Positions 49,243 to 61,280 of a stretch of 64,000 nucleotides of DNA are shown piece by piece (within the stretch, counting starts at the first letter, position 1; each line of letters begins with the position of its first letter). A model generated the notes under the pieces. That model did not search any database and was not told the DNA's origin. It worked only from the letters and a program-made list of their open reading frames with translations. The DNA is from Neckera pumila. Its lineage: Eukaryota; Streptophyta; Bryopsida; Hypnales; Neckeraceae. The stretch is taken from the NCBI GenBank assembly GCA_963969595.1, contig OZ018409.1, positions 18,570,975 to 18,634,974 on the forward strand, given 5' to 3'. The position numbers and the translations under genes are program-made.

Positions 49243-50744
49243 TTAACGCCTAAATGTCCAAGGTACCCAAATGTGGTGTCGAAGAAACTTTGAAGTGAAA
49301 TAAAACCTTACCAAATTGCTATTTGTAGTAGTGGTTTATATTTTCCAAAAGATTCTTTTGGAACTCTAGTTTTAGCATTAAAAAATCCGATTTTGAAAAT
49401 GAATGAAGATGCTTTTTCTATTCAAGATTTTGTGCAAAGGTACCCATTGCAATCTTGACTTTTCGTAGTAGATTGGAAATGAGCCTCAAGTACATGAGAT
49501 CATGGAGACAAAAAATCACACTAGAAATTCATTTAACCCTAAAGGTTTTTGACTATGTTTTCTCCAAAAATGCTCCAAAATTGCCATTTCTAATAATGGT
49601 GCCAAAGTTTAGAAAGAAAACATTTTTAGACACATGTAACTGTAGGATCTTGTAGTAAACTTGTTTAAGAAGTTGTGGAAAGTTTTTTAGAATTTTCCAC
49701 CATGTGGAATGCACGATAATAGCGTTTAAGTTGACAAAAATCCATTTCTTGTCCCTACAAAAAAACGGACAGCTGCCCTTCACAAGGTCACATTTGTATG
49801 AAAAAATGTCCAAAATGGTGGTTACTCTTTAAATTTATTCTTGAAGGCAAGTTGGCTACATGCTTGAAAAATTTCAGATCATTTGGAATTGTACAACATA
49901 TAGGAAAAAAAAAGTAAATAGGAAGAGATAGAGAATGACTCAAAACACTAAATTGTTAAGAATTTATTTATGGAATTGAAAAATGCCAATCTCAATGGTT
50001 GTAATGTTGCAATAAACAATATACACCCAATGTTTTTTCAAAATTATTGAAAATTGAGTTAGATAAAGGACTTCAAGGTTTATTCTAGAGTTGAGATTCA
50101 TTAACTATCCTCAAACTAAGAATCCTCATAACTTTTGACTCGTTAATCCAAGTGGAATGATTCAAAGCTTCTCGCGTACATATAAATCTAAAGAACCAAT
50201 TTCATATTTTTATTTTCTAAAAAAGTGATTTTTAAAGAAGTTTCTTTTGCTACCCGAGTTGCCCGTCAACCAATGAAAATGACATATCATACAATAACTT
50301 TTTAATCATGTAGTCAAAAGTTATGAAAATTATTAGGCCTTAAAGCTACTCCTCGGAAAAATATTGTGTGAAAATTTCAAAGAAAACAATTAAAAACTCC
50401 ACTTGCAGTGAGCTGCCCAAAAACGCTATATTCTCAAAAAACCATGTTTAGGGCTTTAGGGGTTAAAAAAAATCAGTGTAGAGTAGATTTTAGAAGTCAT
50501 AAATTAATTGGGGTTATATTTGTTAGGTCCTTCAACCTCATATTTTCTCGGTCTTGAATTTTTTAGATTTGACATGCAAAAAACTATGTTTTCTTTTCCT
50601 ATGTGATCTCTAATATGTCTAATTTGAATTTGCATTGAAACAATTTAAAAAAAATTGATTCAACTTATCAAAATGTTTGCTTTTTGTTCAATTTAGAGCA
50701 AATTCCAAGAGGCTCAAAACAGGCCTTAGACATTTAGGGGTTAA
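49243..50744. mobile_element. TTAA-target element, second family, split by a nested insertion
   Basis: The outer ends TTAACGCCTAAATGTCCAAG (left) and ACATTTAGGGGTTAA (right) are inverted repeats. The two halves, 49243-49532 and 50467-50744, together match the uninterrupted relative at 37998-38645 on the opposite strand. The interruption is the 934-bp element at 49533-50466. Confidence 0.85.
49533..50466. mobile_element. TTAA-target element, subfamily B (934 bp), nested
   Basis: The ends are TTAACCCTAAAGG and GGGCTTTAGGGGTTAA. It is inserted at a TTAA inside the outer element; the uninterrupted sequence (AATTCATTTTAAAAAC, minus strand) survives at 38347-38363. The interior matches 9510-10439 and 61547-62476. 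It is non-coding. Confidence 0.92.
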
Positions 50745-51240
50745 GATAGGTTGTTTGTTTCGTTTTGTTTTTTACAATGAGATCTCCCGGACCATGCGTC
50801 CCTTGGCCGCATGCTTGGTACCGTCAAAAAGCCCTTGGTCAGGAAGGATGCACAGTCTTGGTTCCGTGGTGTTTGGACATACAACGTGAAAGTTATTGAA
50901 TTTCAAAAGTTTTAAGAGTTAAAAAATTAGAAAACTGCTTTTATCGTTGTTTTGGCTGTGGCAACAAGATAATGCACACTATTAAAAAATTCCGAATTTA
51001 TTCTTGTATTTGTTTTTTATTAATTACTTTTAATTTATTTTTGACTGTGGCAACTGCACAGGGTATGCTAGTCAATACCTTAAGATAGGTTGTTTGTTTG
51101 TTTTGTTATGTTGAGATCTCCCGGATCATGCGTCCCCCGGTTGAGTTTTTGGTACCATTGGAAAGCCCTCGGCGAGGAGGGGTGCATGGGCTTTGTTCAT
51201 GGCATTTGGACCTACAGCACTTTGCTTTTTATGAATTGAA
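50745..51240. repeat. Diverged direct duplication, period about 340 bp
   Basis: GATAGGTTGTTTGTTT plus the phrase GAGATCTCCCGG(A)CATGCGTCCC occurs at about 50743-50800 and again at 51083-51140, followed in both cases by alignable text. It is an old local duplication with no coding role seen. Confidence 0.65.
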
Positions 51241-51689
51241 TTTGTACATTTGATGCAAAAATATGTCGAAGTTGATTTATAAATCATATTGCAATTTGCC
51301 AATTCCCACACCAATTCCAATTTTGTCCTCATGTACATTTATTATACAATTTTCTTTTGGACTATATTCCTTAGGTATACAAGGGGGGCATTGAGATGAA
51401 AGTGGCAATAGGTTGGTTCACCTCAAGTGTGTTACCTTATCAGCTGCTTTGGAAAAGAACCACATTAATTTAGAACATCCCCAATCTAACTGACCAGAAT
51501 GTTGGTCCTCCATAGTTACTACAAATTAGAAATTACTATCATTGGAAGTGTATTCCAAAGTCCTTTGCATAGGTACAAGAAAACTCAAATCTAAATATTA
51601 GACCATGAAAATGAACCGCTTCAAAAGCTAACTGAGAGACAAATAAAATGCAGAGGTCTTGGCAAATCATACTTACCAAAGCATAAATG
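51241..51689. other. AT-rich intergenic sequence
   Basis: No feature was recognised. Confidence 0.25.
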
Positions 51690-52867
51690 ATTTTTTTTAA
51701 TTTTTTATTCTTTTTTGAAAGGTTACATTTGAAGCTTTGATTCATTCTATTTGGACTATTAATGAGAAAGTTATGGACAATGTCATTTCTTTGGGCAATC
51801 TACGCATCTTTTTTGAAAAAAAACTTATAGAATTCATTTTTGAATACAATTTTCAATTTTTTTTCAATTTTTTTTTATAGGGTGAAGTTTGTTTGCAAGA
51901 AGATTCTTACCGTTGGAATTATGATGTTTCAATTCCATCTTAGAGCTATTAAAAATTTAGTGTTTTATTCAATCTCGGACCTACTTCTACTTAACCACTT
52001 TTTTATATGTGAAATTTTAATAGAAGGTGGGGGCAAGGAATAACTTTCATATGCACCAAATTTCATGACATTTGGAAATACGAGTCAAAAGTTATGGCCT
52101 AATATGTTATTTTTTTATGTAACTAGGCAGTCTGGGCAGATAAAAAAAAATACTTTTTTCGAAAACAAAAATTTGAAATTGGTTTTCTAAAGTTATATAT
52201 ACGTAAAAAGCTTTGAATCATCCCATTTTGATCAAAAGTTATGAATCAATGAATCAAAAGTTATGAAGATTTATAGTTTGCGGGCAATTATGAATTCTCT
52301 ACTCTAAAATAAACTTTGAAGTCCTTTATATTACTCAATTTTCAATATTTTTGAAAAAAATAAATTCCTAGGATGTAGATTATTTATTAAAACATTGCCA
52401 CCATTGGAATTAGCATTTTTCAATTCCATAATTAAATTCTTGACAATTTTGTATTTTGAATCATTCTCTACTACTATCTACTTACTATTTTTTTCCTATA
52501 TGTTGTACAATTCCAAATGAAGTGAAAATTTTCAAGCATGTAGCCAGCTTGTCTAGGAAAAAGAATCCAAAGAAGCACCATCATTTTGGACATTTTTTCA
52601 TCGAAAAGTGAGCTTGCAAAGTGTTGCAGCCCTGTTTTTTGCAAGGCCAAAAAAATGGTTTTAGTGAATTCTAATGCTTATATCTAGCAATCCACAAGGT
52701 GGAAATTCCTGAAATTTTTAACATATGTTCTCAAGTCACCATACTACAAGATCCTATGGTTACATGTGTAAAAAAAGGTTTTTTTTCAAAAATTGGATAC
52801 TTGTACTAAAAATGGCAATTTTTGAGCGTTTTCGGTGAGAATATAGTCATGGAACTTTAGGGATTAA
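51690..52867. mobile_element. Composite or truncated TTAA-family element
   Basis: The left part to about 51990 resembles the interior of subfamily A (a GCTTTGATTCATTCTATTTGG segment as at 11852 and 33261). From about 52020 it matches the reverse complement of subfamily B (CAAAAGTTATGGCC as at 10262). The right end GAACTTTAGGGATTAA closes at a TTAA (52864-52867). No matching left end was found, so it is truncated or recombined. Confidence 0.6.
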
Positions 52868-53305
52868 TTGTGATTGGTTGACTATTGAATTTCTAAGATT
52901 TCTATTTAGATCCAATTATATGACAATTTCAATTAATTAGAGAGCTTCCACTTTGAAAATTCATTGAAATTACATGCCATATCTGAAAAATATAATTTTT
53001 TAATATTAAAAATTCATGATTTTCAGTTTCTAAAACTACAAAAATATTTTTTTAGAAAAAGGTGCTTTCAACTATATTGAATTGTTGTTTGAACCATTTG
53101 CGGTGTTTCTACTTTCGAAGGCTTTTGAAATGATTCATTTCTATTGTCAAATATCTAGATTTGAGTTAAATTTTTGAACCTTCTCTTTAAGAGTACCTTT
53201 GGGATACACTTCCGATGATAACTTAGAAATGGTCCAATTTTTTAGTTACGGTATACACCAGTCAAAAGTTAGATGAATGAATTTGGAAGGCCAATATAAG
53301 TTACC
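52868..53305. other. AT-rich intergenic sequence
   Basis: No gene or clear repeat was recognised before the target duplication of the LINE tail that follows. Confidence 0.25.
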
Positions 53306-53403
53306 GTTTCTCTTCATTTGTCCAGCCTTTGGCTTGGCGGTTACTTTTCCTTTCTCTTAATACAATAGTCTCCATTTGTTAATTTAAAAAAATAAAAAAA
53401 ATG
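53306..53403 (+). mobile_element. 5'-truncated LINE tail c
   Basis: It shares its 3' end with tail b (TTTGTCCAGC, TTTGGCTTGGC, CTTAATACAATAG, CATTTGTTA and an A-rich tail). It is bounded by TAAGTTACC direct repeats (53297-53305 and 53404-53412). Confidence 0.75.
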
Positions 53404-53459
53404 TAAGTTACCTATTGGACATCAATTGGACTGAGCTTGCTTGAATGTCTTCCTTAGTC

Positions 53460-54598
53460 TTAACCTTGAAACGCACCAATGTCCATATTTTGGACGATGA
53501 ACAGAGGACTTCGAGACATTCTTTTGTCCAACTAAGTTTTCATTCACCCAATGCATTATTTTGAATCTAGAAAAGACAACCTTCATTAACCCTAAAGACC
53601 CAAGGCCTTTTTTCTGCTAGAAAACATCCAAAATTGCCAATTTTTAGCAAAGAGTGAAAAAAAATTAAAAATGTTTTTTTTGCACATCTAACCGTAGGAT
53701 CTTATACCTAACTAATATGAGAATGTGTGGAAAAAATTTCAAAATTTTTAACCGCACAGATTGCAAGATATCTACGTTTAAAGTAAAAAAAACAAATTTT
53801 TCAGCACATTGTGGAACTGGATTTTTTTTGAATTTGAACAGTTTTAACTTAAAATTTTTACACTACAAAGTTTTGAGATTTAAATGTTCATAGTGGAGAA
53901 TTGAGTTTACAATCTACCCCCAGAAAAAAATTCATAAAAACTTAATTTTCATTATTGAAAAATTTGTTAAATAGAAGTAGGTACAAGATAGAAGGAAAAT
54001 CTAAAATATTCATACATTTTAGATGGGATTAAAATGCACTAATCCCAATGGTTAGATTGTTCTAGCAAGTAAACTTAACCATGCAAAAAAAAATTGAAAA
54101 ATTTGAAAAATTGCATTAAAAAATGAACCCTACAAATTATTTTTTTCAAAAAGATGCTCTAACTGCCCGAAAAACAAGAATATCCATAACTTTCTCATAA
54201 CAAATCCAAATGAAATGAATCAAAGCCTTTTAGATAGACAAAAATATAATCTATGAGAAAAAAAAATACTAAGAAAAAAAAAAAAAAGTGCAAATTTTTT
54301 TGCTAGCTGCCGTCCCCTGTTTTGAACTTCGTTGGTCACAACTTTTGTTCCCGGACACCAATTGTGAAAAAAATTATATTCCCGTGAAGCTAATCAATTT
54401 TTCTACCTCCCAAAAAAGTTTCAAAAAATCAGGAGAAAATTTCAGCTTGTAAGTACCTGCCCAAAAATGCATTTGTTCGCCAAAGGGACAACGGGCTTTT
54501 AGGGGTTAATGACCAAATTCATGAAATTTCGGTAAATGATTCCTTTTTACAAAGATATATGCAAAATTCAGAAAAGGATTGAGACGTTTAGTGGTTAA
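53460..54598. mobile_element. TTAA-target element, third family, split by a nested insertion
   Basis: The outer ends TTAACCTTGAAACGCACCAA and GAGACGTTTAGTGGTTAA enclose a 924-bp subfamily A element. The left end resembles that at 61281 (CCAATGTCCATTTTTTGGAC). Only about 215 bp of outer sequence remain, so it may be internally deleted. Confidence 0.65.
53586..54509. mobile_element. TTAA-target element, subfamily A (924 bp), nested
   Basis: The ends are TTAACCCTAAAGACCCAAGG and GGGCTTTTAGGGGTTAA, with TTAA at both sides. It carries the family landmark CACATCTAACCGTAGGATCT near 53683 and AGATTGCAAGATATCT near 53757. It is non-coding. Confidence 0.9.
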
Positions 54599-54862
54599 TT
54601 CTGTCTCTCCCCCTAGTACAGTACAGTAGTCCGAAGTTTTCCCACGTGGCTGTCCTCCGAAGCTGGATTTATTGGCGGAATAATTGCTCATGCCCATCCA
54701 AATGAGCTTCGAACAGACCACAATAATGATCGCAACGACATAACTTCACTTACTGCAACTCATATTACCGCTAATTGAAACTTAAATCGGACCACTTTTC
54801 AAGGTCCGCCCCGCTGCAATTCGAAACAAGTGGCAGCATTAAGTTCGGCGCCGGGAACAGGA
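54599..54862. other. Short GC-richer intergenic stretch
   Basis: No gene was recognised between the nested TTAA elements and the minisatellite. Confidence 0.25.
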
Positions 54863-54983
54863 TGAGATCAGGACAAGATCAGGACGAGATCAGGACGAGA
54901 TCAGGACAAGATCAGGTCGAGATCAGGACGAGATCAGGACGAGATCAGGACGAGATCAGGACGAGATCAGGACGAGATCAGGA
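54863..54983. repeat. 11-bp minisatellite, 11 copies
   Basis: The unit AGATCAGGACG is repeated eleven times with a few changes (GACAAG, GGTCG). The open frame through it is a consequence of the repeat. Related text (GAGATCAGGATGAA) lies at 57350-57375. Confidence 0.95.
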
Positions 54984-56885
54984 TGAAGAGTGACGTGACC
55001 TACTTACTACAATATTAAGAAGACCAAAAAATGAAAGGGACCTAAGGTAGGAGGCTCTGAAATTGCACAGGCATTAAGGTAACTGCACCCAATCACCCAT
55101 ACCTGATCATTTAAGCGATTTTGAAATAGATCATGAACAGTATGAAACAATGCAAATTTTTCCCAAGTAGGAAGATAGGAAATATAGAGACTGCAATTTT
55201 TTGGTAATTTTATTCCCAAAACTGAAGTTATTGTGATTTTTGGAAGCCAAAAAGTAGCTTGAACCCATACCCAATGTTTAGAGTCTTCTAATTCCGATCA
55301 ATCAAGAGACTACTTTCCCACTCACTACTTTCCGCAAATTTTATAACACTTTAGGACATGTGTCATGACATTCTTAGTTCCAAAATTGAAAAGGAGACAA
55401 AAAAAAGCATTCCAATCTTTGATTCTAAAGCTGTTCCAGCTTTGGTTGAAAAATACATGCATGCTACAGGTCATGTTTTAGACCCTGGTTGGGTATAGGT
55501 GCTTCTACCGTAAGAACCGTCCCTATAAATGGTTGTGAAATGGACACGAGGTGGTTCTAAAAGTGAACACTATAGTCATGGAATGAATCAAGGAAAAAAG
55601 CATTCTTAATTGCAAGAGCCAATCATTCTCTTGGCTTTTGCCATCTTTCTTTAGAATTGCAAGTGAACGGTTTCATGAAAGATCTAGAGTCATAAATAGG
55701 GACCTACAATACATCTAATTTGAAAATTCATAACTAATTCAAAAATGCTTCAAAAAATATGAAACAACTTATATTAGATTCCTCATCTATTTTTCTTTCT
55801 TTGAAAAATGAGCTAAAAATATTCCCATCCAACGAACCACATGAAAAACGCAGATCATCCCTTCAATGGTCGGTTTCAGAGCCTCCTACCTTATCTAGCA
55901 ACGAATGTATGCAGAACGTAACCAGCGAACATGTGTATATGAACAGTGACTGTACTGAATAGTGCAATTCAATGTTTTTTTTTTGGCCTCATGAGGCTAG
56001 ACTCAAGTTGTCTGGCATAGTCACAGTGGTCTAAATCTGGAGGGAACATCCACCATTTACTGCATGGTGTATTGTCAGAGCGAAAAAAAAACCCTGGTGC
56101 AATTAGGTTGCCCCAGACTATATGTTGGCCATACTTGAATTTCACATGGTTTACAACTTGAAGGTTGTTAATTTATTTTTTGGTAGCTTTGTAGTGGTTG
56201 CAAGGCCTTTTAGATATATATTTTTTGCAATAATTAGTGATGAAAATCTTTTTTACAGCAGTAAAAGTGTAAGATATGAGAAATTAGTGTAGGGCAACCT
56301 AATTGCACTATTGGATGTAAGTGAACATGTGTAAATGAGCGAGCCAATGAACTTGTGTAAATATTTTATACAATGTGAACTGTTAATGAATTAGAGCATG
56401 GCTACATTGGAACAACGGCAAAAAGGCCCTACAACATAACATCGTGGGCCATTCCACAAGGCCTCTAAAATATCGATTCTTTCTTTGGAAACTTTGACAC
56501 AATGCAAAGTTGGCATCCAAACGTCAAATGGACTTTATGGTATTATAAAAAGAAAGGGAGAAAAGAATCTACATTAAAGAAAGGACTTTTCATGGAAACA
56601 AGGAAGATTGGATTGATTAGCGCATATACCAATAAACTTTTCTTGGCATCCATTGGCTACTACCGCTTTTTGTCATGATGACTCCCATCAATCAACTTGT
56701 TGAGAGTTTTGCCGGGGTTGGTAAAATGACCAAATATGTCGATCCCAGGGGATCCCATATCGAGACCGTAAAAGTAGAGGTCTCCGTACGGATTGCATTG
56801 GAGCACAATTTTAAATAAAAATTCTTGTCCACCTTGCACTGTGCCGATACTACGCAAGGTGCCGGTTGCATTGCAAATGGTCTTA
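54984..56885. other. Intergenic sequence with a partial MITE
   Basis: GTGCAATTAGGTTGCC (about 56097) and its inverted partner GGCAACCTAATTGCAC (about 56298) mark a diverged relative of the 22673-22931 MITE. At 55200-55510 the text resembles 24780-25090. No gene was recognised. Confidence 0.4.
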
Positions 56886-57148
56886 GAGCATCCCCACTAG
56901 GGAGTTCCATTTCGCTAAAAATTTAGTAAGAGGATATGAGATGCAGACAGAGATACAACAAATTCATCGCACCAAACTTTTTCTACTTCCTGTGTCCGTA
57001 AATTATATAGAATTCTATAAAACTCGCACCAAATCTTGTATGCAGAGGCTCATTTGGAGAACTTGCGAGGTCTCATCTGTATAAAGTCAATGTTGACTGC
57101 TTTGAGACTTCAAGTTTAGGGATAGAGAACAAATTGGTGGGGATGCTC
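56886..57148. mobile_element. PIF/Harbinger-like MITE
   Basis: The left end GAGCATCCCCACTAGGG and the right end TTGGTGGGGATGCTC are inverted repeats. The flanks are TTA (56883-56885) and TGA (57149-57151), one mismatch from a TWA duplication. The element is 263 bp and non-coding. Confidence 0.6.
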
Positions 57149-57755
57149 TGAGTATAGGATCCCCTCAATACCCCCTATTCAGTGCACTGTACTTACTCTT
57201 ACAGTACCGAAGTACACCGTACTTGGCAGCACACAGGATGAAATGAGGATGGAGAGGGGGCTACTTGGCAGCATGAGATGCCTGCCGTGGCTCATGAGTG
57301 CCGTGGGCGTTACTACCGTGATGAAATCTCAGGATGAAATGGGGATAGAGATCAGGATGAAATCAGGGATGAAGAGTAGCCTCCTTCCTTCCTTCGGTTC
57401 CTTCCGTTCAGTTCCTTCTGTGGCCAATAATAATGGCATGTGGAATTGCGCAGTAAAGTAGAGCGCCATTTTCGGCTGGTGCCCGACGGACGGACCTCAT
57501 GCAGGCGGGCACTCCTGAATCGGAACCACGTGTCGGCAGGTAAAGGAGGAGACAAATTCTATGAGAGAGGGACGGGCAGAAAGGAGATGGACCCGTCCAA
57601 AGAGATGGACCCGTCCATACACTCAGGGACGGTTAGGGCTTTCTGCTGAAAAGGAGACACGTGGCAGGGGAGGGGGATTATTCAATTCGGACACTCGTAT
57701 TCAGTTAATGCTGAATTTCAGTGAACTACCCTCACAGGGTGGAGGGGGAATTCAC
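57149..57755. other. GC-richer intergenic stretch, unrecognised
   Basis: GACGGACGGACC (57487) and repeated GATGGACCCGTCC text (57587-57620) occur. Short frames are open on both strands but match nothing known. It may be the edge of an unrecognised mobile element or a decayed gene. Confidence 0.25.
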
Positions 57756-57996
57756 CTACACAAAAACAGTGAAATTAAGTTGCCCCACATTAATTTTTCT
57801 AGACAGACCACACTATAGAAATATGCACTGCTTTGTACAAAGATGCATTCAATTCAGAGCCATGTGTATGACATAGATTTGTGCACTAGTTCAAGGTTTG
57901 GTTCAAAGAGTGGCATGTGCCTCTATTTTGAACAAACATTGATTCATGAGGTATTTTATCTTCGGTAAGGCAACCTAATTGTACTATTTTGTGTAG
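57756..57996. mobile_element. MITE with CTACACAAAA ends, second copy
   Basis: The left end CTACACAAAAACAGTGAAAT continues to AAGTTGCCCC. The right end is CAACCTAATTGTACTATTTTG plus TGTAG. It is inverted-repeat bounded, 241 bp, and a relative of 22673-22931. Confidence 0.65.
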
Positions 57997-58709
57997 TGTT
58001 AGGAGCTTTCGAGGATTTCCATTCCCAAGTCATTCCAGGGGGGCATGTAAAAAAAAACCTCCTATTTTGTACCATCTTAAATCTATGTTCTTCACCTCTC
58101 ATAGCAAATTTGGGACTTTTGGTTGCAAATATGAATTCAAAATTTGTAAATTTTATCAGGGGTGAATTTTGTTATCTAGGATTTTTCTCTGCGGCCGAGT
58201 AAGGCAGTCAATTCAACTGGTGCTTTCTTCTAGGACCTTTCAATGAGGGGTAGGGATTATATTGGGGAAGAACCGGCGGCTACTAGTTCAAAAGTTAACC
58301 GGTAGAATTGGGGAAAAAAAACTTTTGTAGTTTGAAAACATTGGCAAAACAAAATGGTGAATTTTTTTATAATTTTTTTATTTGGAGTAAAAAATAGAGA
58401 AAATAACTAAACTATATACTTGAGACATTGAAGGAAAATAGCCAATAAAACTCCTGAACGTTGGACAAGAAGGTTGAGATTCTCCCCATGCATGTAAGTG
58501 AGTTATTCGATTGATGAAAAAACTTGTCCCCCATTTTGGGCCTTTAATTGAATACTGTAATTGTAGCACATGGCCAACACACTAATGTAAAATAATTAAT
58601 TAGAGCTCAAAAAAGAAAGATGACATTTTAAAAACTTAAAAAAAAATTGACATTGAACTCAAATAAAATAAAAAAATTGGCACCTACATCACATAGTTTT
58701 GAAAGCCAC
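57997..58709. other. AT-rich intergenic sequence
   Basis: No gene was recognised. Confidence 0.25.
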
Positions 58710-59647
58710 TTAACCCCTGAAGGACCCAAGGCATTTCTTTGGCCAAAAAACACTCAAAACTTTCATTTCTATAGCAAAGAATAAAAAAAATTGAAATTTT
58801 TTTTTTTCACATCTAACCGTAGGATCTTACACCTAACTAGTATGAGAGTGTGTGGAAAAAATTTCAAAATTTTTGACCGCACAGATTGCAAGATATCTGC
58901 CTTTAAAGTGAAAAAACAAGTTTTTCAGCACATTGCGGGACTAGATTTTTTGACTTGGAACATTTTTAACTTAAATTTTTTGCACTACAGAGTTTTGAGC
59001 TTTAAATGTTTATTGTGGAGAATTGAGTTGAGAGTCTAGGAAAAAAAAGAAATTCAAAAAAACTTAAGTGTCATTCCTAAAAAAATTGTTAAGTAGAAGT
59101 AGATACAAGATTGAAGGAAAATCTAAAATACTCATATATTTTAGATGGAATTAAAATGCAATAATCCCAATGGTGAGATTGTTCTAGCAAGTAAACTAAA
59201 CCATGCTAGAAAAAAAATATTGAAAAAATTGAAAAATTGCATTCAGAAATGAATCTTGTAATTTTTTTTTTCAAGAAGATGCTCTAATTGCCCAAAAAAC
59301 AGAGATGTCCATAACTTTCTCATAACAAATCTAAATGAAATGAATCAAAGCTTCTCAAATAGAAAAAAATATAATCTATGAGATAAAAAATATTAAAAAA
59401 AAATTTCAAATTTTTGTCCATTTTTTTAGGGTTGCCCGGACTGCCCCCCGTCCCCTGTTTTGAGCTTATTTAGTCATAACTATTGTTCCCGGGCACCGAT
59501 TGTGAAAAAAATTATATTCCCACAAAGCTTATCAGTTTTTCTATCTCCAAAATAAGTTCCAAAAAATCACAACAAAATTTTAGCCCGTAGGTACCTGCTC
59601 GAAAACCCATTTGTCCCCCGAAGGGACAATGGTCCTTTAGGGGTTAA
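58710..59647. mobile_element. TTAA-target element, subfamily A (938 bp)
   Basis: The ends are TTAACCCCTGAAGGACCCAAG and TGGTCCTTTAGGGGTTAA, with TTAA at both sides. The interior is collinear with 53586-54509. It is non-coding. Confidence 0.92.
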
Positions 59648-59704
59648 TTAGTGAAAGTATTAAGAAGACAAGCTCTATATGCAAGTTGGAGTGGTAGGAG
59701 GTAA

Positions 59705-60061
59705 GAGCATCTCCTGCACCCCTCCAAAGAACCCCTCCAAAGAACCCCTCCACCTCTCATTTTGGGATGATAATCAATCAGTTCTAGTGTTTTCACAGAA
59801 TATTTTCACTTTCCGCTTCAAATAAGGCCATATTTGAAGGTGTCACTTATCCCTCTATATGCTATATACTCCCTTGGGATTAACAAGTCATCATAATAAA
59901 TGATAGTTTACTTATTGCGTTTGCAAGTTCTATGACTTGTGATTGGTTGGAAGTATATTTTAGAGAGTTGCACTACTGGGGATACAAATGGCCATCCCCT
60001 CTACATTAGATGGATCTGGATTGAAGGAGCATGGCTATTTGGAAGGCTGCAAGACATGCTC
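59705..60061. mobile_element. PIF/Harbinger-like MITE with TAA target duplication
   Basis: The ends are GAGCATCTCCTGCA and GCAAGACATGCTC, with perfect TAA flanks (59702-59704 and 60062-60064). The element is 357 bp and non-coding. Confidence 0.6.
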
Positions 60062-61280
60062 TAATTCAACCTATCTGGGATATGTAGACGGTTAGAATTA
60101 GTAGGAGCTCAACTGCTCATAGTTAAATCAAAAGCAAAAAATTGTGTTTGAAGTAGAATCACGAACTTCACTTAGGTATAGTAAAAGAATTTTTTCTAAA
60201 AACTTTGAACCTAAATTAATGTGGAAAATCAAGTTAACTTTCATCTCTCAAAATCAGTTTGAGATTTTGAGCCTCCAATCAAAAATTATGGACACTGCTG
60301 GGTCCCAAAGCCCAATTGTCTCCTATTGTGGCTTTGGGCGTTGTTTCTGGAGCACCGGGTGCACCATATTTTTGCTCAAGTACCTCAATAGGGTGAGGAC
60401 ATTGGAATTTTGGATGGAGTCAGGAGTTGATTGATCTTCACATCGTTCTTTGTTTTTTTTCCAGTTTTCTTTTTCTTTTGTGGAGCGCCGTCAATGCATA
60501 AGCAATGCTTTCATGTTTTCTCTTTAGCTTTTCGTGTTTGACGCAACAGTTTCACGTTTTTCTTTAGCTTTCAGAGTCAAAATGGCGTGTTATAGTGGCG
60601 AGTCACTGTATCTCGGGGTTCAACTGGCCACACCAATGCTAGCCTGCCAAGGGGATTTGGCTGGACTTTGGTGGCAATATTCTTTGTAGTGCAAGATTGT
60701 TGAGTAGATCTTTGATTGCAGATACAAATTCAAAATTTCAAAATTTCAAAATTCTACCATCCATAATAAAAAGTTATTCTCTTACTATATACTCAAGAGA
60801 AGGCTTATGGGAATGTACGGATCTATCCTATTAGTGAAGAGGAAAAATTAGTGTCACCTAAAAAAGTTTGTTTCACCAATTTTTGGTATTAGTAGGAAAA
60901 TGCAGGACACTAAATTTGTCCCATGAAGTTGTTTTTTATTGGGGTAGAAGTGGAAAAGCCCCCTAATTTGTAACATATTTAGGGTATGTTTTAGACCTAT
61001 CCCTAGTTAGTTTGGGATCTTTGATTGCAGATATATATATGAATTCAAGATTTACAAACTTTATCATATGTGGCAAATAAAAAATTCTTGCATTTTCCTT
61101 GTAGTAAATCCACCCTATTGGTCCTACTTTGTGAAGTGGGTTTAACGTCCTACTAAAAAAATTGGTGCAATACATTAACTTACTATCACATGCAATTAAA
61201 TTGGTGCACTTACCCTAATAATGATATTCAATGTTACCTATACTAATAGATTAAATGCACACTAAGACAATTAGTGTAAC
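60062..61280. other. Intergenic sequence, no gene seen
   Basis: A repeat-end phrase (GGAGCTCAACTGCTCATAGT at about 60101-60121) is shared with the long-inverted-repeat element at 37209-37795. The text that follows is distantly like 23880-24080. No coding region was recognised. Confidence 0.35.

Noticed and set aside
54775..54993. 72-codon open frame with Arg-Ser-Gly-Gln-Asp repeats
   Set aside because: It is produced by the 11-bp minisatellite; there is no start context or conserved domain.
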